A program made the translations under genes and the position numbers. The notes beneath the pieces were generated by a model that saw only the letters and a list, made by a program, of their open reading frames with translations, was not told the DNA's origin and made no database searches. From Thermococcus bergensis (GTDB taxonomy: Archaea > Methanobacteriota_B > Thermococci > Thermococcales > Thermococcaceae), in assembly GCF_020386975.1 (NCBI RefSeq), contig NZ_JABFNK010000005.1, forward strand, positions 186,001 to 250,000: a stretch of 64,000 nucleotides of DNA, given 5' to 3'. Below, piece after piece: positions 1 through 8,752 of the stretch; the first letter of the stretch is position 1, and each line of letters opens with the position of its first letter.

Positions 1-39
1 CACGAAATGTTTGAGAAAGGAGACGTTTTCCAACCCCGG

Positions 40-1970
40 CTTTCCACACGATTACGTTCTACGGAAACCTGGGTTCTGCAGTCTTAAAGTGAGGATGTGA
101 GCAGCTTTCCACACGATTACGTTCTACGGAAACCGAGATCTGCTTTAACAACATCTACTCCCCAGTAAGCGTCTTTCCACACGATTACGTTCTACGGAAA
201 CGTGATATGAATGGGAGAAGACTTAGAGTCCTACCTCGCCTTTCCACACGATTACGTTCTACGGAAACTGATGACTACTACATTTTTCAAGTAAGAAAAG
301 GCAAGTCTTTCCACACGATTACGTTCTACGGAAACGGATTGATGAGGAGCTGAAGTATGTGGAGCTCGAAGAAAAGTCTTTCCACACGATTACGTTCTAC
401 GGAAACCTTTCCACCCGAGAAGCATTATCTCTATTTCAGGGTGATCTTTCCACACGATTACGTTCTACGGAAACTCCGGATGGTGAAAGTTGAGGGAGGG
501 ATGAAAGCATGAGGCTTTCCACACGATTACGTTCTACGGAAACAACGGTGAAGGGGAGTACAAACTTAGCGAGAACGAGAGCTTTCCACACGATTACGTT
601 CTACGGAAACGTTCCTTAAGGACTTCAGAAGTATACTGGAGGATATACCTTTCCACACGATTACGTTCTACGGAAACTTCCTTATACCGTTTTACTTGGA
701 TCAGGGCACGGAACATCTTTCCACACGATTACGTTCTACGGAAACACGCCGCAAATAGGGCAAAAGCGGCGCTTAGGAGGAAGAACTCTTTCCACACGAT
801 TACGTTCTACGGAAACTGGTGGAAATTACGCGACGCTAGGATTACTTTATTATCCAACTTTCCACACGATTACGTTCTACGGAAACCTTTGGAAGCTCCC
901 TAAGCAGTTGCCAAGCGTCTCCGCAGCTTTCCACACGATTACGTTCTACGGAAACGGTATAGTCCAAGTATCTGGGAATGCCCTTGCTTTATCCTTTCCA
1001 CACGATTACGTTCTACGGAAACGTTGAGGTCACACAATGACTATGACTTCTGGATTGACCTCTTTCCACACGATTACGTTCTACGGAAACAAACCCGTCT
1101 TCAATGAGAGTTTACCCCTCAATGGAGAGTCTTTCCACACGATTACGTTCTACGGAAACGCACTTGTGGGAGCACGTCAAAATCTCAGCAAGGGCGATCT
1201 TTCCACACGATTACGTTCTACGGAAACTTTCTAAAAGAAGCCCGATACATACCACAATACGCAAAAGTGCTCTTTCCACACGATTACGTTCTACGGAAAC
1301 ATTAACCCCGCCTTCGCTTATATCTGTATCGAATACGCTTTCCACACGATTACGTTCTACGGAAACATAATAATTCCTTCATCTAAAAGAGCCTGCAACT
1401 TTTCTTTCCACACGATTACGTTCTACGGAAACCTTTTAGCCCTTGCAAGGGAACTTATTGAGAGGCACAAGGCTTTCCACACGATTACGTTCTACGGAAA
1501 CGGAGGTACTTGCTAGAATGAAGCTGAGAGATTTTGTGCTCTTTCCACACGATTACGTTCTACGGAAACACCTGGCCAACAAGCGAACCGTCAAAATACC
1601 CCTTCAGTTTCCACACGATTACGTTCTACGGAAACTTCTTTTGTCATCGAATACAGTTCTCATAGCAACCACCCTTTCCACACGATTACGTTCTACGGAA
1701 ACACAGGTTCGGGGAAAACATATTTCGCTAATTGGTTAGCCTTTCCACACGATTACGTTCTACGGAAACAGGGGAGGGTGAGGAGTGAGGTTAAGCCAAT
1801 TAGCGAACTTTCCACACGATTACGTTCTACGGAAACGCTTGGAATGAATGCTGAAGACGGAGAGTTTGTTTTCTTTCCACACGATTACGTTCTACGGAAA
1901 CCGGTCAATAACAAGTGGCTTGATAAGAGCGGCAACGGACTCTTTCCACACGATTACGTTCTACGGAAAC
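40..1970 (-). CRISPR. CRISPR array, 29 repeats and 28 complete spacers
   Basis: A 29-bp repeat recurs 29 times, starting at 40, 105, 173, 240, 307, 378, 446, 515, 582, 649, 717, 788, 858, 927, 994, 1062, 1131, 1199, 1272, 1338, 1404, 1473, 1541, 1607, 1674, 1741, 1808, 1873 and 1942. Spacers are 36-44 bp. On the given strand the repeat begins CTTTCCACACG and ends TACGGAAAC. The Thermococcales repeat is normally transcribed as GTTTCCG...GTGGAAAG, so the array is read leftwards and crRNAs carry the 5' tag GTGGAAAG. Copies are essentially identical; the one at 1607 starts with G instead of C. Bases 1-39 look like one more spacer, so the array continues beyond the window edge. Newest spacers should be at the right-hand (leader) end. 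Confidence 0.98.
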
Positions 1971-2431
1971 CTTTCACTTTTTTCCTCTGATTGACAAATA
2001 AGGTAATCTTCAAACTCCTATTTAAGGCTTTCTCTGGAAACCCGTAGCACTGCGCTCCATTTATAAACTTGATGCAAAAATGAAAAAGCCGCCAAAAAGC
2101 ACTAAATCGTCTCCGCTTACCTTAAAGCACCCGAAAACCTCCTCCCAAAAATCGAAACCAAATTTAGCAAATCTGTGGGCGGTAGAACCATTGAAAACAA
2201 AATCCATGGTCATATAAACCCTTTCAACCATTCAAACTCTACGGACTTCACGCAATTTGCTTATCCGGGACTTTCCATGCATTCTCCGTCAAACGTATCC
2301 ATTTGGCAAAGCCTTACCACTGACAGGGTAAACAGAAAACGAAAACCCTTCCGAGCATTTTAAACCTCGTGTACACTTTTCAAAGCAGTTAAAACCAAAA
2401 ACAAAGGACGAACAAGAAGGAAAAAAGAGCT
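1971..2431 (-). promoter_or_regulatory. CRISPR leader with array promoter
   Basis: This 461-bp A/T-rich stretch between the first transcribed repeat and the cas5 stop contains no convincing gene and is placed where the leader should be. Reading leftwards, a BRE-like AGAAAG followed by CCTTAAATA (about 2019-2035) is a good core promoter and would start transcription roughly 25-30 bases from the first repeat. A second TATA-like TTTATAAAT lies at about 2059-2067. The cas operon is transcribed towards the leader in the same direction, so read-through into the array is possible. Confidence 0.75.
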
Positions 2432-3115
2432 TCAAAACACGAAAACCGGTTCCCCATCGAAGAGTAGCACGCTTACCGGATTGGCAAGCTCGACGAAGCC
2501 GCCGGCGAAGGCGATGACCCTCTGATAAACTGCCCTCCTATCCTTCCCGCTGTAGGTGAAGTCCATCGGCACTCTGTACTCCCTCGGCGTCAGGTTGTTC
2601 CTCCTAATCACGAGGAACCTCGCGCCCTTAGCGTACTCTTCAGCCGGAATGATGCTCCTCAGCGTGCTTTCGCTCCCTTCCTCAACTTCAACAAGCCTCG
2701 CCCAATCCCCCTTTGCCGGATAGAGGAGGCTCTCGCTGTCCCCGACGTAGGGAGTGAAGACCGGATCGAGGAGTGAATCATAGGCCCTCTCTATCAGCTT
2801 TTCGTCGCCCGCGAAGAACATCCTGTAGTGGGGCCTGTGGAAGAGCACCTTGGTTATGGGATAAAGAGGAGAGTTCACGCTCTTGAATATCGCCGCCGTC
2901 TCCTCAACCCTTGCACCGGGGTCTTGAACGATGACGCCGTACTTGAGCTCGCGTAGGAGCCTCCTAAATCCCTCCTCGGACAGACCCATTGCCCCCGCGA
3001 GCATTCCTATCGCCGTCGTCCTCGGAGGGAAGGGATAGCTGTCGAGGAGGAGGGAGTTGTATGGAATCCTGAAGTGCGCCTGCAGGGGCCTTACCTCAAC
3101 CACGAGGCCCAGCAC
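2432..3115 (-). CDS. cas5: Cas5 (type I-B, Cas5t-like), Cascade subunit
   Basis: Cas5 binds the crRNA 5' handle and, together with Cas8, caps the foot of a type I effector. The protein has the N-terminal RAMP pattern (LGLVVEVRPLQAHFR) followed by the PPRTTAIGMLAGAMGLSEE segment typical of Cas5t/Cas5h, and about 227 residues is a normal length. The reading frame is open to 3133 (TTG). I prefer the GTG at 3115 because GGTG lies six bases upstream. The gene overlaps the cas7 stop region and is the last gene of the operon before the leader. No cas3 follows it, which is unusual for a type I-B set. Confidence 0.85.
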   Translation of the reverse strand: MLGLVVEVRPLQAHFRIPYNSLLLDSYPFPPRTTAIGMLAGAMGLSEEGFRRLLRELKYGVIVQDPGARVEETAAIFKSVNSPLYPITKVLFHRPHYRMFFAGDEKLIERAYDSLLDPVFTPYVGDSESLLYPAKGDWARLVEVEEGSESTLRSIIPAEEYAKGARFLVIRRNNLTPREYRVPMDFTYSGKDRRAVYQRVIAFAGGFVELANPVSVLLFDGEPVFVF

Positions 3116-3116
3116 G

Positions 3117-4100
3117 TCACTCACCGAGCTCAAGCTTTTCTATCCTCTCCCTCAGCTCCCTCATGCTGAGAACCTCTGCCTTCTCCATTCCCTCAAAGGC
3201 CTTCTTCAGCTCGTCCACGTTGGCGAAGCGGTTCTCGAAGAGGCCGATGTAGAGCCTCTCTATGTTGTTTTCAAACGTCTCCACGGTCTCCTTGAGGAGG
3301 TCGACGTCGAGGACGAGCTTTCCGTCAACGTAGCCGGGCTTCACGCGAAGAGCATCGCCGATGACAGGTATCTTATGCCTCAGCAGGGCGACCACCATTA
3401 CCTCGGGATAGACCTTGGTGAAGAAGTTGCTCAGCTTAGCGCCGCCATGGTACTGCATTATCGCCTCAAGCAGTGCCTTCAGGCGCTTCTCCCTCTCATC
3501 CTTCGGGAGGACGTAGAGCGTAACTTCCTTTCCAGTGGCGTCCTTCTCCTTTTTAGCCTCAAGGCCCTCAAGCTTCGGAACCTCAAGGCCCTCCTTGAAA
3601 ACGCCGAGCCTGTCAACCTCTATGAAGAAGTTGCCCCTCATGACGTTGGTGGTTATCTCCGTCTCGTATATGTTGTGGTTGTCCCCGCTCGGGTCGTAGC
3701 GGACTCCGAAGTCCCTGTCCTCCTGGTATGGGAAGAGCGATACCATGCCGTTCGTCCTGACGACGGCCGTCCTCCTCAGGGTTGCGTTCTTTCCATCGAC
3801 CTTCTTGGCTATCATGTAGCCGAAGAGGTCGTCGTCTATATAGTTTTGTGGCTCGCCGAGTGAAACTATGACCTTCTGGCCACCTTCGCTCTTGGGGACG
3901 ACCTGGCTCAGCTCCCACCCGAGCTCCTTTAAAAGGGTTCTCAGGTGGTACTTGACACTCTGGCCGCTCACCCTGACGTACTCCCTTCCATCAACGGGAT
4001 CGCGCAGCTTCTTGAGGACCGCTATCACCCCTTCGGTGCCGTTCGAGTTCAGGTTTGCACCTTCAACCTTGGTTAGGGTAACTACCTCAATTGCCTTCAT
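3117..4100 (-). CDS. cas7: Cas7 (Cst2/DevR-like), type I-B backbone subunit
   Basis: This is the crRNA-binding backbone protein of a type I Cascade. The N-terminus LTKVEGANLNSNGTEGVIAV and the motif TNVMRGNFFIEV are typical of the Cst2/DevR branch of Cas7. Length is 327 residues from the ATG at 4100, which has GGTGAAAGGA upstream; a GTG at 4109 is the alternative. The start lies inside the 3' end of cas8 (14-nt overlap), so translation is probably coupled. It is flanked by cas8 and cas5, the usual cas8-cas7-cas5 order. Confidence 0.88.
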   Translation of the reverse strand: MKAIEVVTLTKVEGANLNSNGTEGVIAVLKKLRDPVDGREYVRVSGQSVKYHLRTLLKELGWELSQVVPKSEGGQKVIVSLGEPQNYIDDDLFGYMIAKKVDGKNATLRRTAVVRTNGMVSLFPYQEDRDFGVRYDPSGDNHNIYETEITTNVMRGNFFIEVDRLGVFKEGLEVPKLEGLEAKKEKDATGKEVTLYVLPKDEREKRLKALLEAIMQYHGGAKLSNFFTKVYPEVMVVALLRHKIPVIGDALRVKPGYVDGKLVLDVDLLKETVETFENNIERLYIGLFENRFANVDELKKAFEGMEKAEVLSMRELRERIEKLELGE

Positions 4101-5409
4101 TCCTTTCACCCCCGTGGAGAGCGTTCAATATTCCGTTGAGCAGGATCGCCTTCACCACCTTCCACTCATCGCGGTTCTCGTAGACTGGCCTGAGGTCGAG
4201 GCTTGTTTCAAGCTTCGCCTGGAGCTCAACGAGCTTGTTCACAAACTCCTCAAAGCCCCTCGCCCTGAAGAGCTCCCACTGGTAGCGCTCAAGGTTCGTG
4301 CCCTTCATGGCCTTCCCAAGGGCGTAGCCGAGCCCGTTAATCCTCTCAAAGGTCTCCTTGTCCACTACATCACCCCCAAATGCTTCAAAGTAGGAGCGGG
4401 CCCAGGTGAGGTAGTAGGCCGGGAGCGGGAGCTTGTTCTTCACCCGCTCCATGAAAATCCTGTTCAAAAGAACGAAATCGAACCTTCCCGAGAGGAGCTT
4501 TGAGATGAACTCCTCCCGCTCGAGGAAGTTCTTTGCCCTGTCCTTTCCCCGAGGTACCTCGAGCATCTCGTAGAAGAGCACCACCGCTGAATCTTTCCTT
4601 TCGAGGTGCCGCTTTCCCCAGTTCGTCTCCTTCCCTGCTTCCTGAATTCTATCAATGAAGCCGATGAGCCTCTCAAGGGTAGTGCCCTCTATCGTTCTCT
4701 CCCTGTATATCTGGCCCGAGCCGTAGATGAGGTAGGCCCTGACGGTTCTTCCAACTTCAACTGTTTCCTTCAGCATCCTTCTGTTCTTGAGGAACTTGAC
4801 GAACTCGTGGAGAACGGCAAAGAAGGCCTCGTTCGGGTGATACCTGCTGAGCGATAGCTTAACGCCTATGGAGTACCTTTTCTTTCCGTCCCTCGTCTCG
4901 GCCGTGACCTTGAAGTTCTCCATCCAAAAGTCGTCCTTGAAGGTTCTCTTGAAGCGTCTTAGCTCGCTCTCCGGGGCGTCGAAGAAGAAGCGGAGCGTTG
5001 AGCCTCCAACCGGGACGGTGTAGAGGTAGGCCATCGCGGAGTAGAGCTTGAAGGCATGTTCAATGCAGAAGTGGAGCCTCGTTCCCTCGTCCACGACTGA
5101 ATCTATCTTCCGCTCGAATGGGAATATGAATGCTCTATTGGGAACAGCATCAGTTTTCTCCCCACAGACGGAGCAGGTACCCTTTTTCCCGTTTATCAGC
5201 GCTGGCAGGATTTCCTTCGTCTTTCCGGAGAGCTCAAAGCCAAAGTGCCTGAGGAGTGCTATGGCATCTGAGTCAGAATCAACGGGAGCTCCGTTGGCCA
5301 TCTCCGAGACCGGCAGCAGGTAGCTCTCCTCAATGATTTCTGGTTTTACCTCATCTATCCCCATCTCCCGGAGGAATAGTTCGCCGTTTTTTAGGTAAGC
5401 ATCGAGCAT
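4087..5409 (-). CDS. cas8: Cas8-type large subunit, Cst1-like (CXXC-CXXC family), type I-B
   Basis: I read this as the large subunit of a type I-B (Tneap-like) Cascade, expected to recognise the PAM and recruit Cas3. It has 440 residues. A zinc-binding-like pair (C79-x2-C82 and C115-x2-H118, around TCSVCGEKTD and HFCIEHAF) matches the CXXC-CXXC signature of Cst1, with the second pair reduced to CxxH. The rest is helical and divergent, as usual for Cas8, so position between csx1 and cas7-cas5 carries much of the call. The ATG follows the csx1 stop directly (GGTGGTTGAATG). Confidence 0.75.
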   Translation of the reverse strand: MLDAYLKNGELFLREMGIDEVKPEIIEESYLLPVSEMANGAPVDSDSDAIALLRHFGFELSGKTKEILPALINGKKGTCSVCGEKTDAVPNRAFIFPFERKIDSVVDEGTRLHFCIEHAFKLYSAMAYLYTVPVGGSTLRFFFDAPESELRRFKRTFKDDFWMENFKVTAETRDGKKRYSIGVKLSLSRYHPNEAFFAVLHEFVKFLKNRRMLKETVEVGRTVRAYLIYGSGQIYRERTIEGTTLERLIGFIDRIQEAGKETNWGKRHLERKDSAVVLFYEMLEVPRGKDRAKNFLEREEFISKLLSGRFDFVLLNRIFMERVKNKLPLPAYYLTWARSYFEAFGGDVVDKETFERINGLGYALGKAMKGTNLERYQWELFRARGFEEFVNKLVELQAKLETSLDLRPVYENRDEWKVVKAILLNGILNALHGGERNEGN

Positions 5410-6681
5410 TCAACCACCCCACGCTTTCTCTATTATCATCGCGATGGCGTCGGTGGGTGGAACGGATTTGTTGTTGTACCTCACTTTCTTCTCCGTGTAC
5501 CGGAAGTAGAGTTCATCCTCCCTCCTGACCTCTATCATGTTGGCCTCGAGGCCCGCATGCGCCAGGAAGTTCCTGGGATCAACCGTGGGGTTGGGGTTCT
5601 TCCCCTGCTCCTTGAAAACCTCCGCCAAGAGCTTCCATTCCTTTAGCGGTGGAACCGCTCGGGACAGCCTGTGGAGCTCCTCCTCCGTCGAGAACTTTGC
5701 CCTCCCCCGGAAGAGCGCTTGGGTTACTGCCATCAGCCCCTCAAAGCTCATTTCTCTTCCCTTTGGAAGATCCTCTGTGACCTTGAGCTGGAAGGAAAGC
5801 TTTACGAGGCCCCCAAACCCCGGACCGAGGGCGAGCTTTCGCTTCACTTCCCTCTCCCCGACCTCCACGGCTCGACTGTAAAGCTCAAAGATCTCCTCTA
5901 TCGCGCCGTTCACCTCTTCTCCATCGGGGTAATAGGAAGCAAAAGCAAGGGGGAGCCCGTGTATGAGCGAGGCTATCCAGATGTTGTATAGCTTGAGGCT
6001 TTTGATGATCCGGTTGAGATGTTCCAGCTCTGAAAGGAATTTCCCATAGTCTCCCCATTCCATCCCATGGTTTAGGAGGTACTCCTTTTTCCCAGGCAGA
6101 GGCTCTGAGAGGGGGTGGGGCTCGATCATGGCCTCCTCTATGACGTTTATGGAAAGCTCCCTGCTGAGGTTTGGGACGTAGGGGTCGGAGTTGTAGGCTT
6201 TGAACCTCACGGGGTTTCTAAGCGCCGCTATGCCGAGGATGTCCTTGAGGGCGCGGTAGACGAGGAAGGTGATGTAGTTGAGGCCGTGGGTGGAGTCGAA
6301 GTGAACCTCGAGGGGCTCGTTTGAGGGCACTACTGTAGAGAAGTAGTAAAGAGCAGTGTAGTAAACGTCGAGGGCACTTCCCTGGAAGGAGCCGTTGGGA
6401 AACGTCCCCACTCCTGGAACTATCAGAACGTCAACTTCCCGGCCAACCCCGATGTGCTCAAAGAAGCTCCCGATTCTCCCCGTTATGTCCTCTTTGAGGT
6501 CCTCGTACGAGGAGAAGTTCCTCCCAAGGGTGTCCGGGAGAACAACAACGGTCCAGTCCGGCTCGATGACCTTCTGGAGTATGGGGAGGGTGGAGGCGTT
6601 GCTGAGCCTCTCGTCACCAAAGCGGTACTTAGTCTCCTTCCACCTCTCAAAGTCGCCCCAGGAAGCTATCAAAAGCTTCAT
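5410..6681 (-). CDS. csx1: Csx1: CARF-HEPN ribonuclease activated by cyclic oligoadenylate
   Basis: Csx1 is the accessory RNase of type III systems. It is switched on by cyclic oligoadenylate made by Cas10 and then cuts RNA non-specifically. The N-terminal CARF domain carries the Csx1-typical DSTHGLNY (about residues 129-136). The C-terminal HEPN domain carries RNFLAH (R370, H375), an R-x4-H active site. Length is 423 residues from the ATG at 6681, which overlaps the csm5 stop as ATGA; five residues of upstream open frame are unlikely to be used. Its place directly after csm5 fits signalling with the Cas10 upstream. The catalytic residues look intact. Confidence 0.9.
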   Translation of the reverse strand: MKLLIASWGDFERWKETKYRFGDERLSNASTLPILQKVIEPDWTVVVLPDTLGRNFSSYEDLKEDITGRIGSFFEHIGVGREVDVLIVPGVGTFPNGSFQGSALDVYYTALYYFSTVVPSNEPLEVHFDSTHGLNYITFLVYRALKDILGIAALRNPVRFKAYNSDPYVPNLSRELSINVIEEAMIEPHPLSEPLPGKKEYLLNHGMEWGDYGKFLSELEHLNRIIKSLKLYNIWIASLIHGLPLAFASYYPDGEEVNGAIEEIFELYSRAVEVGEREVKRKLALGPGFGGLVKLSFQLKVTEDLPKGREMSFEGLMAVTQALFRGRAKFSTEEELHRLSRAVPPLKEWKLLAEVFKEQGKNPNPTVDPRNFLAHAGLEANMIEVRREDELYFRYTEKKVRYNNKSVPPTDAIAMIIEKAWGG

Positions 6682-7916
6682 TGAAGCGTCACCCACCCCA
6701 TTGGCATTCCGTCGGCTATTCTCCTCGTCTTCGGGAAGTTGGCCGATACGCTTCCACCACCTGGCTTCATGCCGAGCCTGAGCCTCTTCCTTATCTCTTC
6801 CCAGCGCCTCTCTCCCTTAAGGAGAAGGCCGATCGTTGTCGAGATCCAGCCGCTTCCCCAGCCGAGGCGGAGTCTTTTTCCATCAGGAAGAGTCCGGTAG
6901 AAGTCTTCAACGCTCCGCTTGTAAGCCCCGAACTTCGAAGAGTTCCTCATCTCTTCCTCGATGACTCTCCCGTAGAACTCCTCAACGGCCTCCCAGAGGA
7001 AGTCCTCGAAAACTTCCTCCGGCCTTCCGTAGTTGCTCAGGCACTCCCAGAGGAGCCCGTTGAAGTAGTCCCTGTTCCGCCTGAGGGTCTCCCTATCAAA
7101 GCGGATTTCGACCTCCGTGCTGGCTTCAGGCGTTAGGCCCTCCACCCAGATGGGAATTGGGTTCTCGGCGCCGACCACTTCAACGCGGTAGACCGCGAGG
7201 TGCTTCTTCCCAATTGGTCCGGAGTCCCTGACAACGAGGGCGCGCATGGGGTCGCGCTTGGGCTCGTACCCGATCCCCGGGAAGTTCCATGTAGGTTCCA
7301 TCCCGAAAACAATGGCCTCAAGAAGGTCGTCGGCACTCTTTGGATCAAACCTCCCCTTCCGCTCTTCGCTCCGCCTGAGCTGGGAGTCGAGGTAGTGGAT
7401 GTAGTACTCCAGCAGGGTGGTGTTTCTCCCTATGGCATTTATGAGATGCTCAACGTTTTCCCTTTTCTTGCCCCCCGCTTTCCCCGCCATGTTGCGGATA
7501 ACTTCCATGGCCGTTCCGCTGTCCCCGCACTCCTTAAGAACCTTGTAGAGCACGGCCGTCCTTATTGCCCCCTTGATTGAGGAACCGGGGATGTAGGGCT
7601 TCCCGTCCGTCCTGATGAAGCGCTTTATCCTCATGCTCTCCTTGCCTTCCTTGCCGATGATCGGGAGGGAGTAGAGAGTATAGTCCTCAACGCGGAGTTT
7701 GAACTCGTCTATGTAGCCCTTGAAGACGTAGTAGTCACCGGGAGGGTTTTTGAGGAGCGAGAGTATCTCCTCGATTGAGACGCCGAGAGAGAGCAGATCG
7801 TTAGTGAGCCTTGCTGTGTCGAGGACGAAGATTTTCTCGTGGGAGGGATATATGTCCACGGCGGTGAGCTCGCTTCCATCGCCGATGTGGATGGGGGAAA
7901 GAACCGTAAGCCTCAT
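6678..7916 (-). CDS. csm5: Csm5, type III-A effector subunit (Cas7-like cap)
   Basis: Csm5 caps the 3' end of the crRNA in the Csm complex and helps its maturation. The protein starts MRLTVLSPIHIGDGSEL and has KPYIPGSSIKGAIRTAVLYK, the conserved RAMP loop of Csm5. A glycine-rich GWGSGW lies near the C-terminus. The ATG at 7916 overlaps the csm4 stop (ATGA) and gives 412 residues, a normal size. An upstream extension of the open frame to 8069 lies inside csm4 and is rejected as the start. Confidence 0.9.
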   Translation of the reverse strand: MRLTVLSPIHIGDGSELTAVDIYPSHEKIFVLDTARLTNDLLSLGVSIEEILSLLKNPPGDYYVFKGYIDEFKLRVEDYTLYSLPIIGKEGKESMRIKRFIRTDGKPYIPGSSIKGAIRTAVLYKVLKECGDSGTAMEVIRNMAGKAGGKKRENVEHLINAIGRNTTLLEYYIHYLDSQLRRSEERKGRFDPKSADDLLEAIVFGMEPTWNFPGIGYEPKRDPMRALVVRDSGPIGKKHLAVYRVEVVGAENPIPIWVEGLTPEASTEVEIRFDRETLRRNRDYFNGLLWECLSNYGRPEEVFEDFLWEAVEEFYGRVIEEEMRNSSKFGAYKRSVEDFYRTLPDGKRLRLGWGSGWISTTIGLLLKGERRWEEIRKRLRLGMKPGGGSVSANFPKTRRIADGMPMGWVTLQ

Positions 7917-8752
7917 ACCAATCCCTCCGGGAGCTTCGCTGGAATCGGGAAGCTGAAGCCGTAGACGTAAATGTCTTTTCCGCCGACCGTTAGTTTTTCC
8001 ATCCTTCCGGGGTCGTCCTCTATTATCGAGCCCTCCTCGACGAAGTTCATCTTTGGCTTTCTGCCCCAAGATGTCCAGCCGCCTTTCCTGAGAAGCCTCC
8101 AGAGGAGCGGAGTTTTCGTTGGAAGGGTGTTAGAGAGCGTTACGAAAGCCTCCCCCTGCGGTACCTTTATCTCGATTTCCTCAATTTCAAAGTCGAAGAT
8201 GCCGTAGCCCCACGTGCCCTTGCCTCCAAGCCCGCTGTCGCCGAGGTACCTCAGGGCGGGCTCTATGAACTCCTTCAACATCTTCTCGTCGCCCTGATAG
8301 AAGAAGTAAACCCCCGCGTTCGGCTTGAAGCGAACCTCCTCCCAGAAGTAGAGGGAGGAGTTGTTGGTCATCCTGTCAAGGGCCACCTTCGGCATCTCGA
8401 CGATCTTATAGGGCATTTCAGTGTAGGCGAAGGGCTCCAGGTTTAGGGCCCTCTCGAAGTCTTCAAGCGTTAGGTACTTCGCGCTCTTGAGTCTCTTGAG
8501 GTCGGGGATGTTCTCACGGCCATAGAGCCATAGGTCGGCGGTGAGCGGCTTTGGGAGGAAGAGTGTTTCTCCATCGTAGGGGAAGGCCGAGCTTATCCTC
8601 GCTCCTCTCTGGAACAGCTCCGCAAACTCGCCTATCGCCCCCCCGCCGTATAGCGCTCCAATGGCCGTGGCCATTGCCCCGAACAGCGTGTCAGCGTGGG
8701 GAATCCCTGTGAGAGGCCCCCTGAGCTTCAGCTTGATGGCCTTGAGCTCCAT
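7913..8752 (-). CDS. csm4: Csm4 (Cas5-like), type III-A effector subunit
   Basis: Csm4 binds the 5' handle of the crRNA and docks Cas10/Csm1. At 279 residues it has the usual size. It shows IKLKLRGPLTGIPHADTLFG at the start, a typical Csm4 beginning, and the glycine-rich DSGLGGKGTWGYG loop of RAMP proteins. The ATG at 8752 shares one base with the csm3 stop (TGATG) and has GGTG seven bases upstream. Gene order csm3-csm4-csm5 supports the call. Confidence 0.9.
   Translation of the reverse strand: MELKAIKLKLRGPLTGIPHADTLFGAMATAIGALYGGGAIGEFAELFQRGARISSAFPYDGETLFLPKPLTADLWLYGRENIPDLKRLKSAKYLTLEDFERALNLEPFAYTEMPYKIVEMPKVALDRMTNNSSLYFWEEVRFKPNAGVYFFYQGDEKMLKEFIEPALRYLGDSGLGGKGTWGYGIFDFEIEEIEIKVPQGEAFVTLSNTLPTKTPLLWRLLRKGGWTSWGRKPKMNFVEEGSIIEDDPGRMEKLTVGGKDIYVYGFSFPIPAKLPEGLV

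Noticed and set aside
1037-2363. Open reading frames on the + strand within the CRISPR array and leader
   Set aside because: They consist mostly of translated CRISPR repeats and spacers, or lie in the leader with no ribosome binding site or recognisable protein; they are not genes.
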